From contig JAHJLU010000364.1 of NCBI GenBank assembly GCA_018821745.1, positions 1 to 5,054 of the forward strand: a stretch of 5,054 nt of DNA. Direction: 5' to 3'. A program made the translations under genes and the position numbers. This document shows, piece after piece, positions 1 through 5,039 of this stretch (position 1 is the stretch's first letter; every line of letters begins with the position of its first letter). The stretch is from Myxococcota bacterium (lineage in GTDB: Bacteria > Myxococcota_A > Polyangia > HGW-17). A model generated the notes under the pieces. That model searched no databases. It saw only the letters and a list, made by a program, of their open reading frames with translations, and was not told the origin of the DNA.

Positions 1-18
1 ATAAAGTAATTTCCTCAG
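1..18 (-). CDS. Possible 5' end of a gene leaving the window (CTG start)
   Basis: On the minus strand a strong ribosome site, GAGGAGG (plus 22-28), lies four bases before a CTG. The CTG opens the codons for (M)RKLLY, which look like the start of a signal peptide, and then run off the left edge. No ATG, GTG or TTG lies in this frame between the upstream in-frame stop and the CTG, so the start would have to be the rare CTG. The leader GAAATCGAGGA (plus 25-35) is identical to the leader of the large minus-strand lipoprotein gene (plus 4892-4902), and allowing a 2-base gap the CTG aligns with that gene's ATG. Only six codons are visible, so this is an inference. It could be a chance ribosome-site-like sequence. 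Confidence 0.25.
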
Positions 19-140
19 GGTGCCTCCTCGATTTCCTTGACCTTACCCCAGGATTACAGTGAGTCAACATAAATGGGCGCGGTGAGCAGATTTTGCTCCG
101 GGAGTGCACCGGGAGTGAAGAGTGCCGGGTGCCGGGGGAA
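19..140. other. Leader/intergenic region upstream of the first beta-helix gene
   Basis: This short region should hold the promoter of the plus-strand gene and, if real, of the left-edge minus-strand gene. A TTGACC hexamer (37-42, plus) resembles a -35 box but has no good -10 at normal spacing. On the minus strand TTGACT (plus 62-67) lies 16 bases before a poor -10 match, TAAGGT (plus 40-45). Neither is strong enough to call. The right half is G-rich and made of short repeats. Confidence 0.4.
98..136. repeat. Short G-rich tandem repeats in the leader
   Basis: CCGGGAGTG occurs at 98-106 and again at 109-117, an 11-base period. TGCCGGG then occurs twice back to back at 123-136. The block ends just before the ATG at 141. 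It may be local slippage, a protein-binding leader element, or simply G-rich sequence. It is read in frame if translation starts at the TTG at 93, but the peptide (LRECTGSEECRVPG) does not look like part of a signal sequence. Confidence 0.5.
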
Positions 141-1700
141 ATGCATTTGACATCACACCGGCACAGGGTAAACTTTCCCATGGGCACAATTCAATACGGT
201 CTATTTAACGGTCTTTTCATGGTCCTGCTGCTGGCGGGTTGCAGCGACAAGGGCTCTACTTCCACCTTCTCCCCCGAGGATTTGGGGACGGTGGACTGGA
301 CCCTGGCGGGGTATCCCGGAGGAATCCCGCAGGTCACCACCAACGTGGTCGAGGCGGTCAACTCCGGGGCGCTCTGCGACGGAACCACCGACGACGCGCC
401 GGCCCTGCAGGAGGCCATCGACACCATGCTCACGCCCGGTGTGCTGCTCCTCCCCGCCGGTGTGTGCCGTATCGACGCACCCCTGGAGCTGCGCTCCGGG
501 GTGGTGATCCGGGGTGGAGGCAGCGCCGCAACGACCCTCCTGTGCCACGCAGAGGCCGGCTGCCTGCTCCTGGAGGGGAGCCCCTCGGGGGACTATCTCT
601 CCATCACCGCAGGCCTCACCATGGGCGCCACACAGCTTGAGGTGGCCGACGGGACCCTGTTCGGTGCGGGGGACGGCGCGGAGATCCGCCAGGACAACTA
701 CGAGCCGGCCCAGGCTGACTGGGGCGACGAGAACGTGGGGCAGATGGTGCTCATCACCGCCGTCACCGGGAACACCCTCACCATCAGCCCGCCCCTCCAC
801 ATTGACTACGCAAGCTCCCACAACCCGCGGATCCGGCTGACAAACTTTGTCGCCGACGCGGGGATCGAGGACCTCACCGTGGAGCGCCTGGACTCCGGGG
901 GCACCTCGGGGAACAACATCTCCATGCGCCGGGCCGCGCGCTGCTGGGTGCGGCGGGTGGAGAGCAATTTCACCCTCCAGTATCACGTGAGCGTCTCCGA
1001 GTCGGTCTTCGTGGAGATCCGGGACAGCTATTTCCACCACGCCAAGAGCAAGGGGGACGGCGGGCAGGGGTACGGCGCGAGCCTGTCGCGCTTCGCCACC
1101 AGCGTCCTGGTTGAGAACAACGTCTTTTATGAGACCCGTCACGCCATGATTGTCCAGATTGGCACCAGCGGCTGCGTCTTTGGTTATAACTACTCCGAGC
1201 GTAACTACTCCGACGACGGCTGGGACAAGACCTCCATCTCCCTGCACGGCCACTACCCCTTCATGAACCTGTGGGAGAGCAACATCGCAGGCTGGGTGGG
1301 TATCGGCGACTACTGGGGTCCCGCCGGGCCCGGAAACACCTTCTTTCGGAACCGGATCATGGGAACCGACCGGCACATGGAGTTCGGGGATTACCGGGGC
1401 ATCCAGTTCATGGAGAGCGCGGGTCCCCAGTATATCACGGGGAACGAGGTGATGGCCGAGGGCATTTTTGGTGACTCCCTCGAGGCAGACGGGGTGCTCC
1501 ACGGCAACAACGTCAACGGCGAAGTGACCTGGGACCCCTCACGGGTCGCCACGCTGGAGGATTCCCTCTACCTCGATGCCAAACCCGCCTTCTTCGGTGC
1601 CATGGAGTGGCCCTCCCTGGGCGGAGATCAGACCCCCGGCGCGGGCTCCATTCCAGCCCGGGAGCGGTGGCTCGCGGGCACCCCCGTCCCCCAGCCCTGA
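141..1700 (+). CDS. Lipoprotein with pectate-lyase-like right-handed beta-helix
   Basis: Predicted surface or outer-membrane lipoprotein of 519 residues. The N-terminus has basic residues (HRHR), a hydrophobic run and the lipobox LAGC with the lipidated Cys at 34, followed by S and D. After a short linker comes the usual N-terminal signature of Pectate_lyase_3-type beta-helix proteins: CDGTTDDAPALQEAID (about 79-94), LLLPAGVCRI (102-111) and GVVIRGGG (120-127). An inserted beta-rich stretch (about 150-230) precedes irregular helix coils with NN/N-x-F turns. HGHYPFMNLW (369-378), GPGNTFFRNR (396-405) and SLYLDAKPAFF (475-485) resemble conserved parts of a bacterial beta-helix family as I remember it; I cannot name an enzyme class. 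Start: the ATG at 141 gives the basic n-region and follows GGGGGAA closely. The ATG at 180 (weak AGGG, 11-base spacing) would leave a 20-residue signal without basic residues, and a TTG at 93 is less likely. The gene is alone on its strand and no clear U-tract terminator follows. Polysaccharide binding or cleavage is inference. Confidence 0.92.
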   Translation: MHLTSHRHRVNFPMGTIQYGLFNGLFMVLLLAGCSDKGSTSTFSPEDLGTVDWTLAGYPGGIPQVTTNVVEAVNSGALCDGTTDDAPALQEAIDTMLTPGVLLLPAGVCRIDAPLELRSGVVIRGGGSAATTLLCHAEAGCLLLEGSPSGDYLSITAGLTMGATQLEVADGTLFGAGDGAEIRQDNYEPAQADWGDENVGQMVLITAVTGNTLTISPPLHIDYASSHNPRIRLTNFVADAGIEDLTVERLDSGGTSGNNISMRRAARCWVRRVESNFTLQYHVSVSESVFVEIRDSYFHHAKSKGDGGQGYGASLSRFATSVLVENNVFYETRHAMIVQIGTSGCVFGYNYSERNYSDDGWDKTSISLHGHYPFMNLWESNIAGWVGIGDYWGPAGPGNTFFRNRIMGTDRHMEFGDYRGIQFMESAGPQYITGNEVMAEGIFGDSLEADGVLHGNNVNGEVTWDPSRVATLEDSLYLDAKPAFFGAMEWPSLGGDQTPGAGSIPARERWLAGTPVPQP

Positions 1701-1816
1701 TTTACTTGAATCCCCAAATCTTGATAGAAAGACAACCAATTACGCGACTGGTTTGAGCAGTCACAAAATGACGCTGGGCAACATGGGTTGAGACGGTACT
1801 GACTCATCCACATCTT

Positions 1817-1841
1817 CGTCGCCCCTGCGGAGGCCGAAACC
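1817..1841 (-). repeat. Degenerate copy of a palindromic intergenic repeat
   Basis: This 25-base stretch matches the reverse complement of 1980-2004 at 20 of 25 positions. The core CCTGCGGAGGC (1824-1834), the leading CGTC (1817-1820) and the trailing AACC (1838-1841) are shared. Its own hairpin is broken because the second arm has changed. It lies in inverted orientation to the intact copy with 138 bases between them. It was found by eye. Confidence 0.55.
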
Positions 1842-1979
1842 AAGAAACCACAATTGCATATAGTATATGGTTGGGAAGAACACTTTCTGAAAAGCGGTGA
1901 ACACTATCTTGGGGGTGCCTGGTGCATTGCGATTGTGTTAAAACCCTTGCTAATCAATGTTCTCCAGGGGGAGTTCTGG

Positions 1980-2004
1980 GGTTCCTGCCTCCGCAGGAAT
2001 GACG
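1980..2004 (+). repeat. REP-like palindromic intergenic repeat
   Basis: It contains a perfect hairpin: TTCCTGC (1982-1988), loop CTCC, GCAGGAA (1993-1999), with GG before and TGACG after. Read on the minus strand it begins CGTCATTCCTGC, which fits a class of dispersed repeats I know from intergenic regions of many proteobacteria, often mis-annotated as small proteins containing LRRQE or LRRND. Such repeats are non-coding. Membership in a genome-wide family is inference from one window. Confidence 0.7.
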
Positions 2005-2043
2005 GGAGAAACGGAACGATGGGAAAGTGCAGGAACGATGGGA
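1993..2043 (+). repeat. Three degenerate tandem copies of GGAAYGAYGGGA
   Basis: GGAATGACGGGA (1996-2007) is followed by GGAACGATGGGA at 2013-2024 and 2032-2043, at spacings of 17 and 19 bases. The first and third copies also share the preceding GCA. The array starts inside the right arm of the palindromic repeat, so it looks like reiterated, decaying copies of that repeat's tail. Confidence 0.6.
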
Positions 2044-2301
2044 GACGCACAACTACGGTGACTCCTGAGAATGAGAAATAGTGGCCTGAATGATCACTGA
2101 AGAAGCACAACCTTTCATTGAACGCCCCCCTGGAGCCGGGTCCCTAACCTTGTCGCATACAGCCCTGCCCCTTCAATATTGTCCTTTCTGACGTTGGAAC
2201 GCTTCGAGTTGTCCGTTCAATGACTGTATTATATGGATGAGCCATCCGACTCCCCTGTGGAAGGTGGAGCGAGTTCTCTTGTGCTTTATGGGTGGGGCGG
2301 A

Positions 2302-2760
2302 TCAGTGCTGCTGGATGAGGATGGGGATTTTTATCCCTTTCTTGTCAATGCCGAGGCCCACGGAGACGGAGCCGCGCTTCATCTTGAAGAGGCGCTTTAG
2401 TACCCTGCCGTCGCGGATGTAAGCGTAGTTCAGGCAGTCGGGGCTCAGGGCGAGGGTCCCCTTTTGGACCAGGATGCAGAAGTCCTTTGTGACCAGCAGC
2501 TTCTCGCGGGAGCTCAGGGTGAAGACCTTGGCGTCAAACTTGAGATCCACGGGGATGGCGTCCCCCTTTTTCAGTTCAAAGATGATCCGCTCACGGTTCT
2601 GCAGTTTCTTCGCATACTCCTCCTTGTGGGCGACGAGTTTGTTGAAGTTGACGCGCTCGGCAGGGGTGCTCTTCATGGTGAAGCCGCTGCTGCCGCATCC
2701 CGCAGCGATCATGCCCAGCAATAAAATAAGGGAAAGTGGCAGTGTGTTTTTTATGAACAT
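2302..2760 (-). CDS. Small lipoprotein of unknown function
   Basis: A 152-residue protein. MFIKNTLPLSLILLLGMIAAGC is a clear lipoprotein signal: one lysine, a hydrophobic core, and AAG before the lipidated Cys22, followed by a flexible GSSG. The mature part has a charged, probably helical segment (about 33-58) and ELKKGDAIPVDLKFDA (62-77). Several likely beta-strands follow (78-106), with a basic stretch VLKRLFKMKRG (120-130) and a glycine-bearing C-terminus (GSVSVGLGIDKKGIKI). I do not recognise the family. The layout suggests a small beta-rich envelope lipoprotein. Start: the ATG at 2760 lies five bases after AGGAGA and gives a normal signal peptide. An upstream in-frame start would add about 19 residues (MPQGPQRRARG...) ahead of the signal, which is unlikely. 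It follows the large lipoprotein gene on the same strand after 450 bases and seems to have its own promoter. It is more A+T-rich than the two beta-helix genes. Confidence 0.85.
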   Translation of the reverse strand: MFIKNTLPLSLILLLGMIAAGCGSSGFTMKSTPAERVNFNKLVAHKEEYAKKLQNRERIIFELKKGDAIPVDLKFDAKVFTLSSREKLLVTKDFCILVQKGTLALSPDCLNYAYIRDGRVLKRLFKMKRGSVSVGLGIDKKGIKIPILIQQH

Positions 2761-2765
2761 TATTA

Positions 2766-2771
2766 TCTCCT
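2766..2771 (-). promoter_or_regulatory. Ribosome binding site of the small lipoprotein gene
   Basis: AGGAGA on the minus strand, five bases before the ATG at 2760. It is the best ribosome site in the window and decides this start over longer in-frame options. Confidence 0.8.
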
Positions 2772-2837
2772 GTAAATAGATCTGTCCCCTGGCCCGGCGT
2801 TGGGGTCCTTGGGGCAATTAATGAGTTTTGACGCATT

Positions 2838-2849
2838 TCAGTGCACTGA
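2838..2849. promoter_or_regulatory. Perfect 12-bp palindrome, candidate operator
   Basis: TCAGTGCACTGA is a perfect palindrome with no spacer. It lies 78-89 bases upstream of the small lipoprotein start and four bases downstream of the candidate -10 box, so it would cover the predicted transcription start, a typical repressor position. No regulator gene is present in the window. The operator role is inference. Confidence 0.4.
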
Positions 2850-2853
2850 TTCC

Positions 2854-2881
2854 GTCATACCATGAAACCGGCAGATGTAAA
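2854..2881 (-). promoter_or_regulatory. Candidate promoter of the small lipoprotein gene
   Basis: On the minus strand, -35 TTTACA (plus 2876-2881, 5/6 to consensus), a 16-base spacer, and -10 TATGAC (plus 2854-2859, 4/6) preceded by TGG, an extended -10. Transcription would start near 2847 and leave an untranslated leader of about 87 bases. Confidence 0.4.
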
Positions 2882-3009
2882 GTTTATTTCACATTATGTC
2901 GAATGTAGTTAACTTTTCTTGCGGAACCCAGGCTGAGGCATCCCCTCCTTGTCACATTTCTTCTGTGTCAGTTTGTACTGGTGATTACAATTGAGTGGTT
3001 GCAACATAT

Positions 3010-3060
3010 CTCCAACTCCAATTTGCCTTCTAAAATAGTTGAGAAACCGTGGAGTTGGAG
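3010..3060. repeat. Inverted repeat with 11-bp perfect arms
   Basis: CTCCAACTCCA (3010-3020) and TGGAGTTGGAG (3050-3060) are exact reverse complements around a 29-base loop. It is the outermost (minus-strand downstream) member of a hairpin cluster behind the large lipoprotein gene. A perfect 8-bp palindrome, GTTGCAAC (2998-3005), lies just beside it. There is no T-run, so it is not a canonical terminator. Confidence 0.75.
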
Positions 3061-3099
3061 GGGTTTGCCAAGCGGGCCCGGGTGTCCCGGCGATCGGAG

Positions 3100-3129
3100 G
3101 GTCCCGGGAACCATCGGGTTCCTGGGTCC
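3100..3129. repeat. G+C-rich hairpin, 13-bp stem with ATCG loop
   Basis: GGTCCCGGGAACC (3100-3112) pairs with GGTTCCTGGGTCC (3117-3129) across a 4-base loop. There is one mismatch (3102/3127) and one G-T position (3106/3123), a wobble in plus-strand RNA. A smaller hairpin, CCGGG-TGT-CCCGG, sits just outside at 3078-3090. This is the most stable-looking hairpin near the 3' end of the large lipoprotein gene and could stop or protect its transcript, but no U-tract follows on either strand. Confidence 0.65.
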
Positions 3130-3134
3130 GCTAT

Positions 3135-3178
3135 CCAACGTGGCGGAATTCCACGTTGGTTGGGGTTGATGTGGAATT
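3135..3178. repeat. Two overlapping, mutually exclusive inverted repeats
   Basis: Hairpin A: CCAACGTGG (3135-3143), loop of 7, CCACGTTGG (3151-3159), nine perfect pairs. Hairpin B: AATTCCAC (3147-3154), loop of 16, GTGGAATT (3171-3178), eight perfect pairs. CCAC (3151-3154) belongs to both, so only one can form at a time. They lie 33-76 bases downstream of the stop codon of the large minus-strand gene. Confidence 0.7.
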
Positions 3179-3183
3179 AGTAT

Positions 3184-3196
3184 GAGGGGAACCCTC
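3184..3196. repeat. Short stem-loop just after the large lipoprotein stop codon
   Basis: GAGGG (3184-3188), GAA, CCCTC (3192-3196): five perfect pairs, starting about 14 bases after the TAA at 3211-3213 on the minus strand. No T-run follows. It is a weak terminator candidate alone and is more notable as part of the hairpin series. Confidence 0.4.
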
Positions 3197-3210
3197 GGAA
3201 CCAGGGGGGA

Positions 3211-4887
3211 TTACTGGGGGGAGTCTTCTGACGCGAAGCAGCCCAGGGAGGGCGTCCCGGTGTGGTAGAGGGTGCCCTCCACGTCGGCGGGGACGCCGGG
3301 GAGAGGGGCGCCCGCGTGGTGGGCCGGAGATTCTCCGGTCAGGTGGTAGTCGTCGGCGGATTCGTCGGCGTAGAGGGGGTCTCCCACGGAGGGATAGAGC
3401 CCCATGGGGTAGGGCTGGTCCCACACGAGGCCCGCCACGTGGTTGTGCTCCATGGTGAAGGTGGGCAGCTCCGTGGCGTCCCCGGCGTGGAGGGTGGAGA
3501 AGACGCAGTTCTGGATGAAGAAGTTGGAGAGCTGGGCGGTCTCGCGGAGGAAAAAGCCCGAGTCCACGGTGGTGACGTGCCACAGAAGCACATGATCCCA
3601 GTCCCCGGTGATCTGGGAGATGAGAGCTGAGTCCGCGGGGTCCTTCTCCATGAGCAGGTTCACAAAGGCGACGTTGGCCATCTGCCCGGGGCCGCCGAAG
3701 ATGCCCTGGGCGCCCATGTCATAGACCAGGGTGTTGTAGACCACAACGTTGTCCACCAGGGCGTCGGGGTTGTAGAACTGGAAGAAGTCCGGGTGGGCGT
3801 CGGTGGTGCCGCTGTCGATCCCCAGCACCGTGAGGTTGACCGACATGATCCCCGAGGACCCCCGGAACACATCCGAGCCGATGTTCTCCATGACCACGTC
3901 GCGGCCGAAGGAGTACCCGGAGTTTTGGATATCCCGGATGGTGGCGCCCGTGTAGTAAGCGTAATAGGGGGAGTTGCCGTTGAGGAGCGTGCCGCCGTTC
4001 CACTGCCCGCGGGCGTCAAAGAGCTCCGCCCCGTCGAACCACACATGGTGGCCCGACTCGAAGTAGAACACATTGGAGTAGCCGGGCTCCACGTCCTTGT
4101 AGAGCCGGACGTTCTGCCATCGCACCATGTCTTCACCGAAGCGGCCCGTGGAGAGGTCCTCATCGGGGCCGTAGGTCAGAATGCTGACCGCCTCCCGCGG
4201 GACCCCGGGGGCTGCGCGCACCGTGGTCCAGAGGTCGTATCCGGCGCTCTCCAGCTGGTTGGTGAGGGCGTAGCAGGTTCCCGCCTTGAGGTTGACCGTG
4301 CCCCCGGACCCCACCTCGACAAACGCCCGCTCGATGGTCTGAAAGGGCAGGGCCTCGCTGCCGTCGCCGCTTGTGTCATCGCCGCTTTCGCAGTCCGCCC
4401 ACATGATGGTGTTGTTGGTGAGGCTGCCGGTGCTGTTGGCGTAGAGGGTCAGGGGGCTCAGTTCCCGCAGGATGTGACCCTCACAGTCGGGGATCAGGGT
4501 GGCCGAGACCGTGACCGCGCCGTCGGCAAAATCCGTGGCCTCCAGGGAGAACCAGTACTCATAGACCCCCGTGCGCGGGTTGAGGGTTGGTTCCTCCACC
4601 GTGGTCACCTCCTGGCCGTTCACCGAGAAGACCACGTCGAGTCCCTCCTCGTGAAACCCAACCACACCCACCTCAAAAGTGCCCGAAAACCGCTGAAAAG
4701 GCACCACGTCCCAGTTCCCGATGGTCTGGGTTGGGATCATGTGCCCCCGGCATCCGGGAGCCTCGGGAGTGGTCTCCCGGGGCTTTGCGTCATCGGAGCA
4801 TCCGCCACAAACCATGGCGAACAGGAGCGCCGCGAAGGGAAGCAGCAGGCTCGAATGGTTACATGAGGGTGAAAGTTTTGCTCGCAT
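3211..4887 (-). CDS. Large beta-helix lipoprotein with Ig-like N-terminal region
   Basis: A 558-residue predicted lipoprotein. Signal: MRAKLSPSCN, a hydrophobic core (14-26) and CGGC, lipidated Cys30 followed by S-D-D. Cys27 at lipobox position -3 is unusual. Residues 60-150 alternate short strands (FEVGVVGFHEEGLDVVFSVN... ADGAVTVSATLIPD) and read like one Ig-like beta-sandwich. A right-handed parallel beta-helix begins with DGSEALPFQTIERAF (175-189) and TVNLKAGTCYAL (197-208), the usual opening of DUF1565/PbH1-type proteins. It continues through repeated coils (HHVWFDGAELF, NNVF-like turns) and has DAHPDFFQFY (363-372). The tail DPLYADESADDYHLTGESPAHHAGAPL (503-529) to SLGCFASED (547-555) is the common closing block of secreted beta-helix proteins. 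The start is set by GAGGA four bases before the ATG and by the signal peptide. Known relatives include polysaccharide lyases and adhesins; no catalytic triad is clear, so sugar binding or cleavage is inference. It has its own promoter-like site and no co-transcribed neighbour within 400 bases. Confidence 0.93.
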   Translation of the reverse strand: MRAKLSPSCNHSSLLLPFAALLFAMVCGGCSDDAKPRETTPEAPGCRGHMIPTQTIGNWDVVPFQRFSGTFEVGVVGFHEEGLDVVFSVNGQEVTTVEEPTLNPRTGVYEYWFSLEATDFADGAVTVSATLIPDCEGHILRELSPLTLYANSTGSLTNNTIMWADCESGDDTSGDGSEALPFQTIERAFVEVGSGGTVNLKAGTCYALTNQLESAGYDLWTTVRAAPGVPREAVSILTYGPDEDLSTGRFGEDMVRWQNVRLYKDVEPGYSNVFYFESGHHVWFDGAELFDARGQWNGGTLLNGNSPYYAYYTGATIRDIQNSGYSFGRDVVMENIGSDVFRGSSGIMSVNLTVLGIDSGTTDAHPDFFQFYNPDALVDNVVVYNTLVYDMGAQGIFGGPGQMANVAFVNLLMEKDPADSALISQITGDWDHVLLWHVTTVDSGFFLRETAQLSNFFIQNCVFSTLHAGDATELPTFTMEHNHVAGLVWDQPYPMGLYPSVGDPLYADESADDYHLTGESPAHHAGAPLPGVPADVEGTLYHTGTPSLGCFASEDSPQ

Positions 4888-4891
4888 GGGG

Positions 4892-4896
4892 TCCTC
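4892..4896 (-). promoter_or_regulatory. Ribosome binding site of the large lipoprotein gene
   Basis: GAGGA on the minus strand, four bases (CCCC) before the ATG at 4887. It belongs to the 11-mer GAAATCGAGGA that is repeated near the left edge of the window. Confidence 0.7.
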
Positions 4897-4927
4897 GATT
4901 TCTGTGGTCTGTGAGGTTCACGGCTCA

Positions 4928-4936
4928 ACTATAGCA
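4928..4936 (-). promoter_or_regulatory. Extended -10 promoter of the large lipoprotein gene
   Basis: TGCTATAGT on the minus strand: TG-C followed by TATAGT (5/6 to TATAAT). No good -35 box lies 16-18 bases upstream, which is typical when the extended TG is present. The start would be near 4921, giving a leader of about 34 bases that carries the GAGGA site. Confidence 0.55.
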
Positions 4937-5012
4937 GAGAACGCCCACACCCGCCAGCCTGGACCGGGGCCCTACATCTCTTTGGCGAATTTGCAGGGGC
5001 GGTGAGACAGTG

Positions 5013-5039
5013 GACGCATTGCGCAGCAGATTGACGCAT
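5013..5039 (-). repeat. Direct repeat of ATGCGTC upstream of the large lipoprotein gene
   Basis: GACGCAT (plus) occurs at 5013-5019 and 5033-5039, 20 bases apart, about two helical turns. A third copy lies at 2830-2836, two bases from the 12-bp palindrome in front of the small lipoprotein gene. Seven-base matches are weak evidence, and a regulatory role is speculation. Confidence 0.25.

Larger units (their letters stand above)
1701..2301. other. 600-base gap without a convincing gene
   Basis: The stretch is visibly more A+T-rich than the genes and lies between the 3' ends of two converging genes. It contains two inverted copies of a palindromic repeat, a degenerate tandem repeat and a 13-base A+T palindrome (1857-1869, CATATA-G-TATATG). 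Weak stem-loops follow both genes: GACTG/CAGTC at 1746-1762, and GGATG/CATCC at 2235-2247, with no T-run beside either. Open frames here have no signal sequence, family resemblance or supported ribosome site, and the longer ones translate the repeat. I see no tRNA or transposase remnant. Confidence 0.7.

Noticed and set aside
201..1502. Long open frame on the minus strand (433 codons) opposite the first beta-helix gene
   Set aside because: It is the antisense shadow of a G+C-rich gene. The product is low-complexity (V, G, A, H, P, D-rich), with no signal peptide or family motif, while the plus-strand frame has a signal peptide and a recognisable fold.
1746..1762. GACTG/CAGTC stem-loop as a terminator of the first beta-helix gene
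   Set aside because: Only five pairs and no T-run, so it cannot be told from chance.
1854..2110. Small open frames on both strands (75 and 68 codons) over the palindromic repeat
   Set aside because: They translate the repeat (GSCLRRNDG, SFLRRQEPQNS), a familiar source of false small proteins, and lack signal peptides or homology.
2227..2232. TATTAT as a plus-strand -10 box
   Set aside because: No -35 hexamer at suitable spacing, and it would transcribe antisense to the small lipoprotein gene with no gene to serve.
2909..2941. Ten-codon minus-strand frame MPQPGFRKKS after AAGGAGGGG, possible leader peptide
   Set aside because: The ribosome site is almost on top of the ATG and the frame lies upstream of the candidate promoter for the small lipoprotein gene, so it may not be in that transcript.
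2950..2970. Imperfect inverted repeat TGTCACA-N7-TGTGTCA resembling a CRP-type site
   Set aside because: The half-sites are in the opposite order to TGTGA-N6-TCACA, there is one mismatch, and it lies about 70 bases above the candidate -35.
3010..3161. Integron attC-like sites: CTCCAAC...GTTGGAG, and ATCCAAC with GTTGGTT
   Set aside because: The first pair fails the outer positions of the RYYYAAC/GTTRRRY core, and the second fits only on one side. No integrase or gene cassette is present, and the loops do not have the attC layout.
3793..4866. Long open frame on the plus strand (357 codons) opposite the large lipoprotein gene
   Set aside because: Antisense shadow with V/G/H/E-rich low-complexity product. 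The minus-strand frame has the lipobox, ribosome site and beta-helix signatures.
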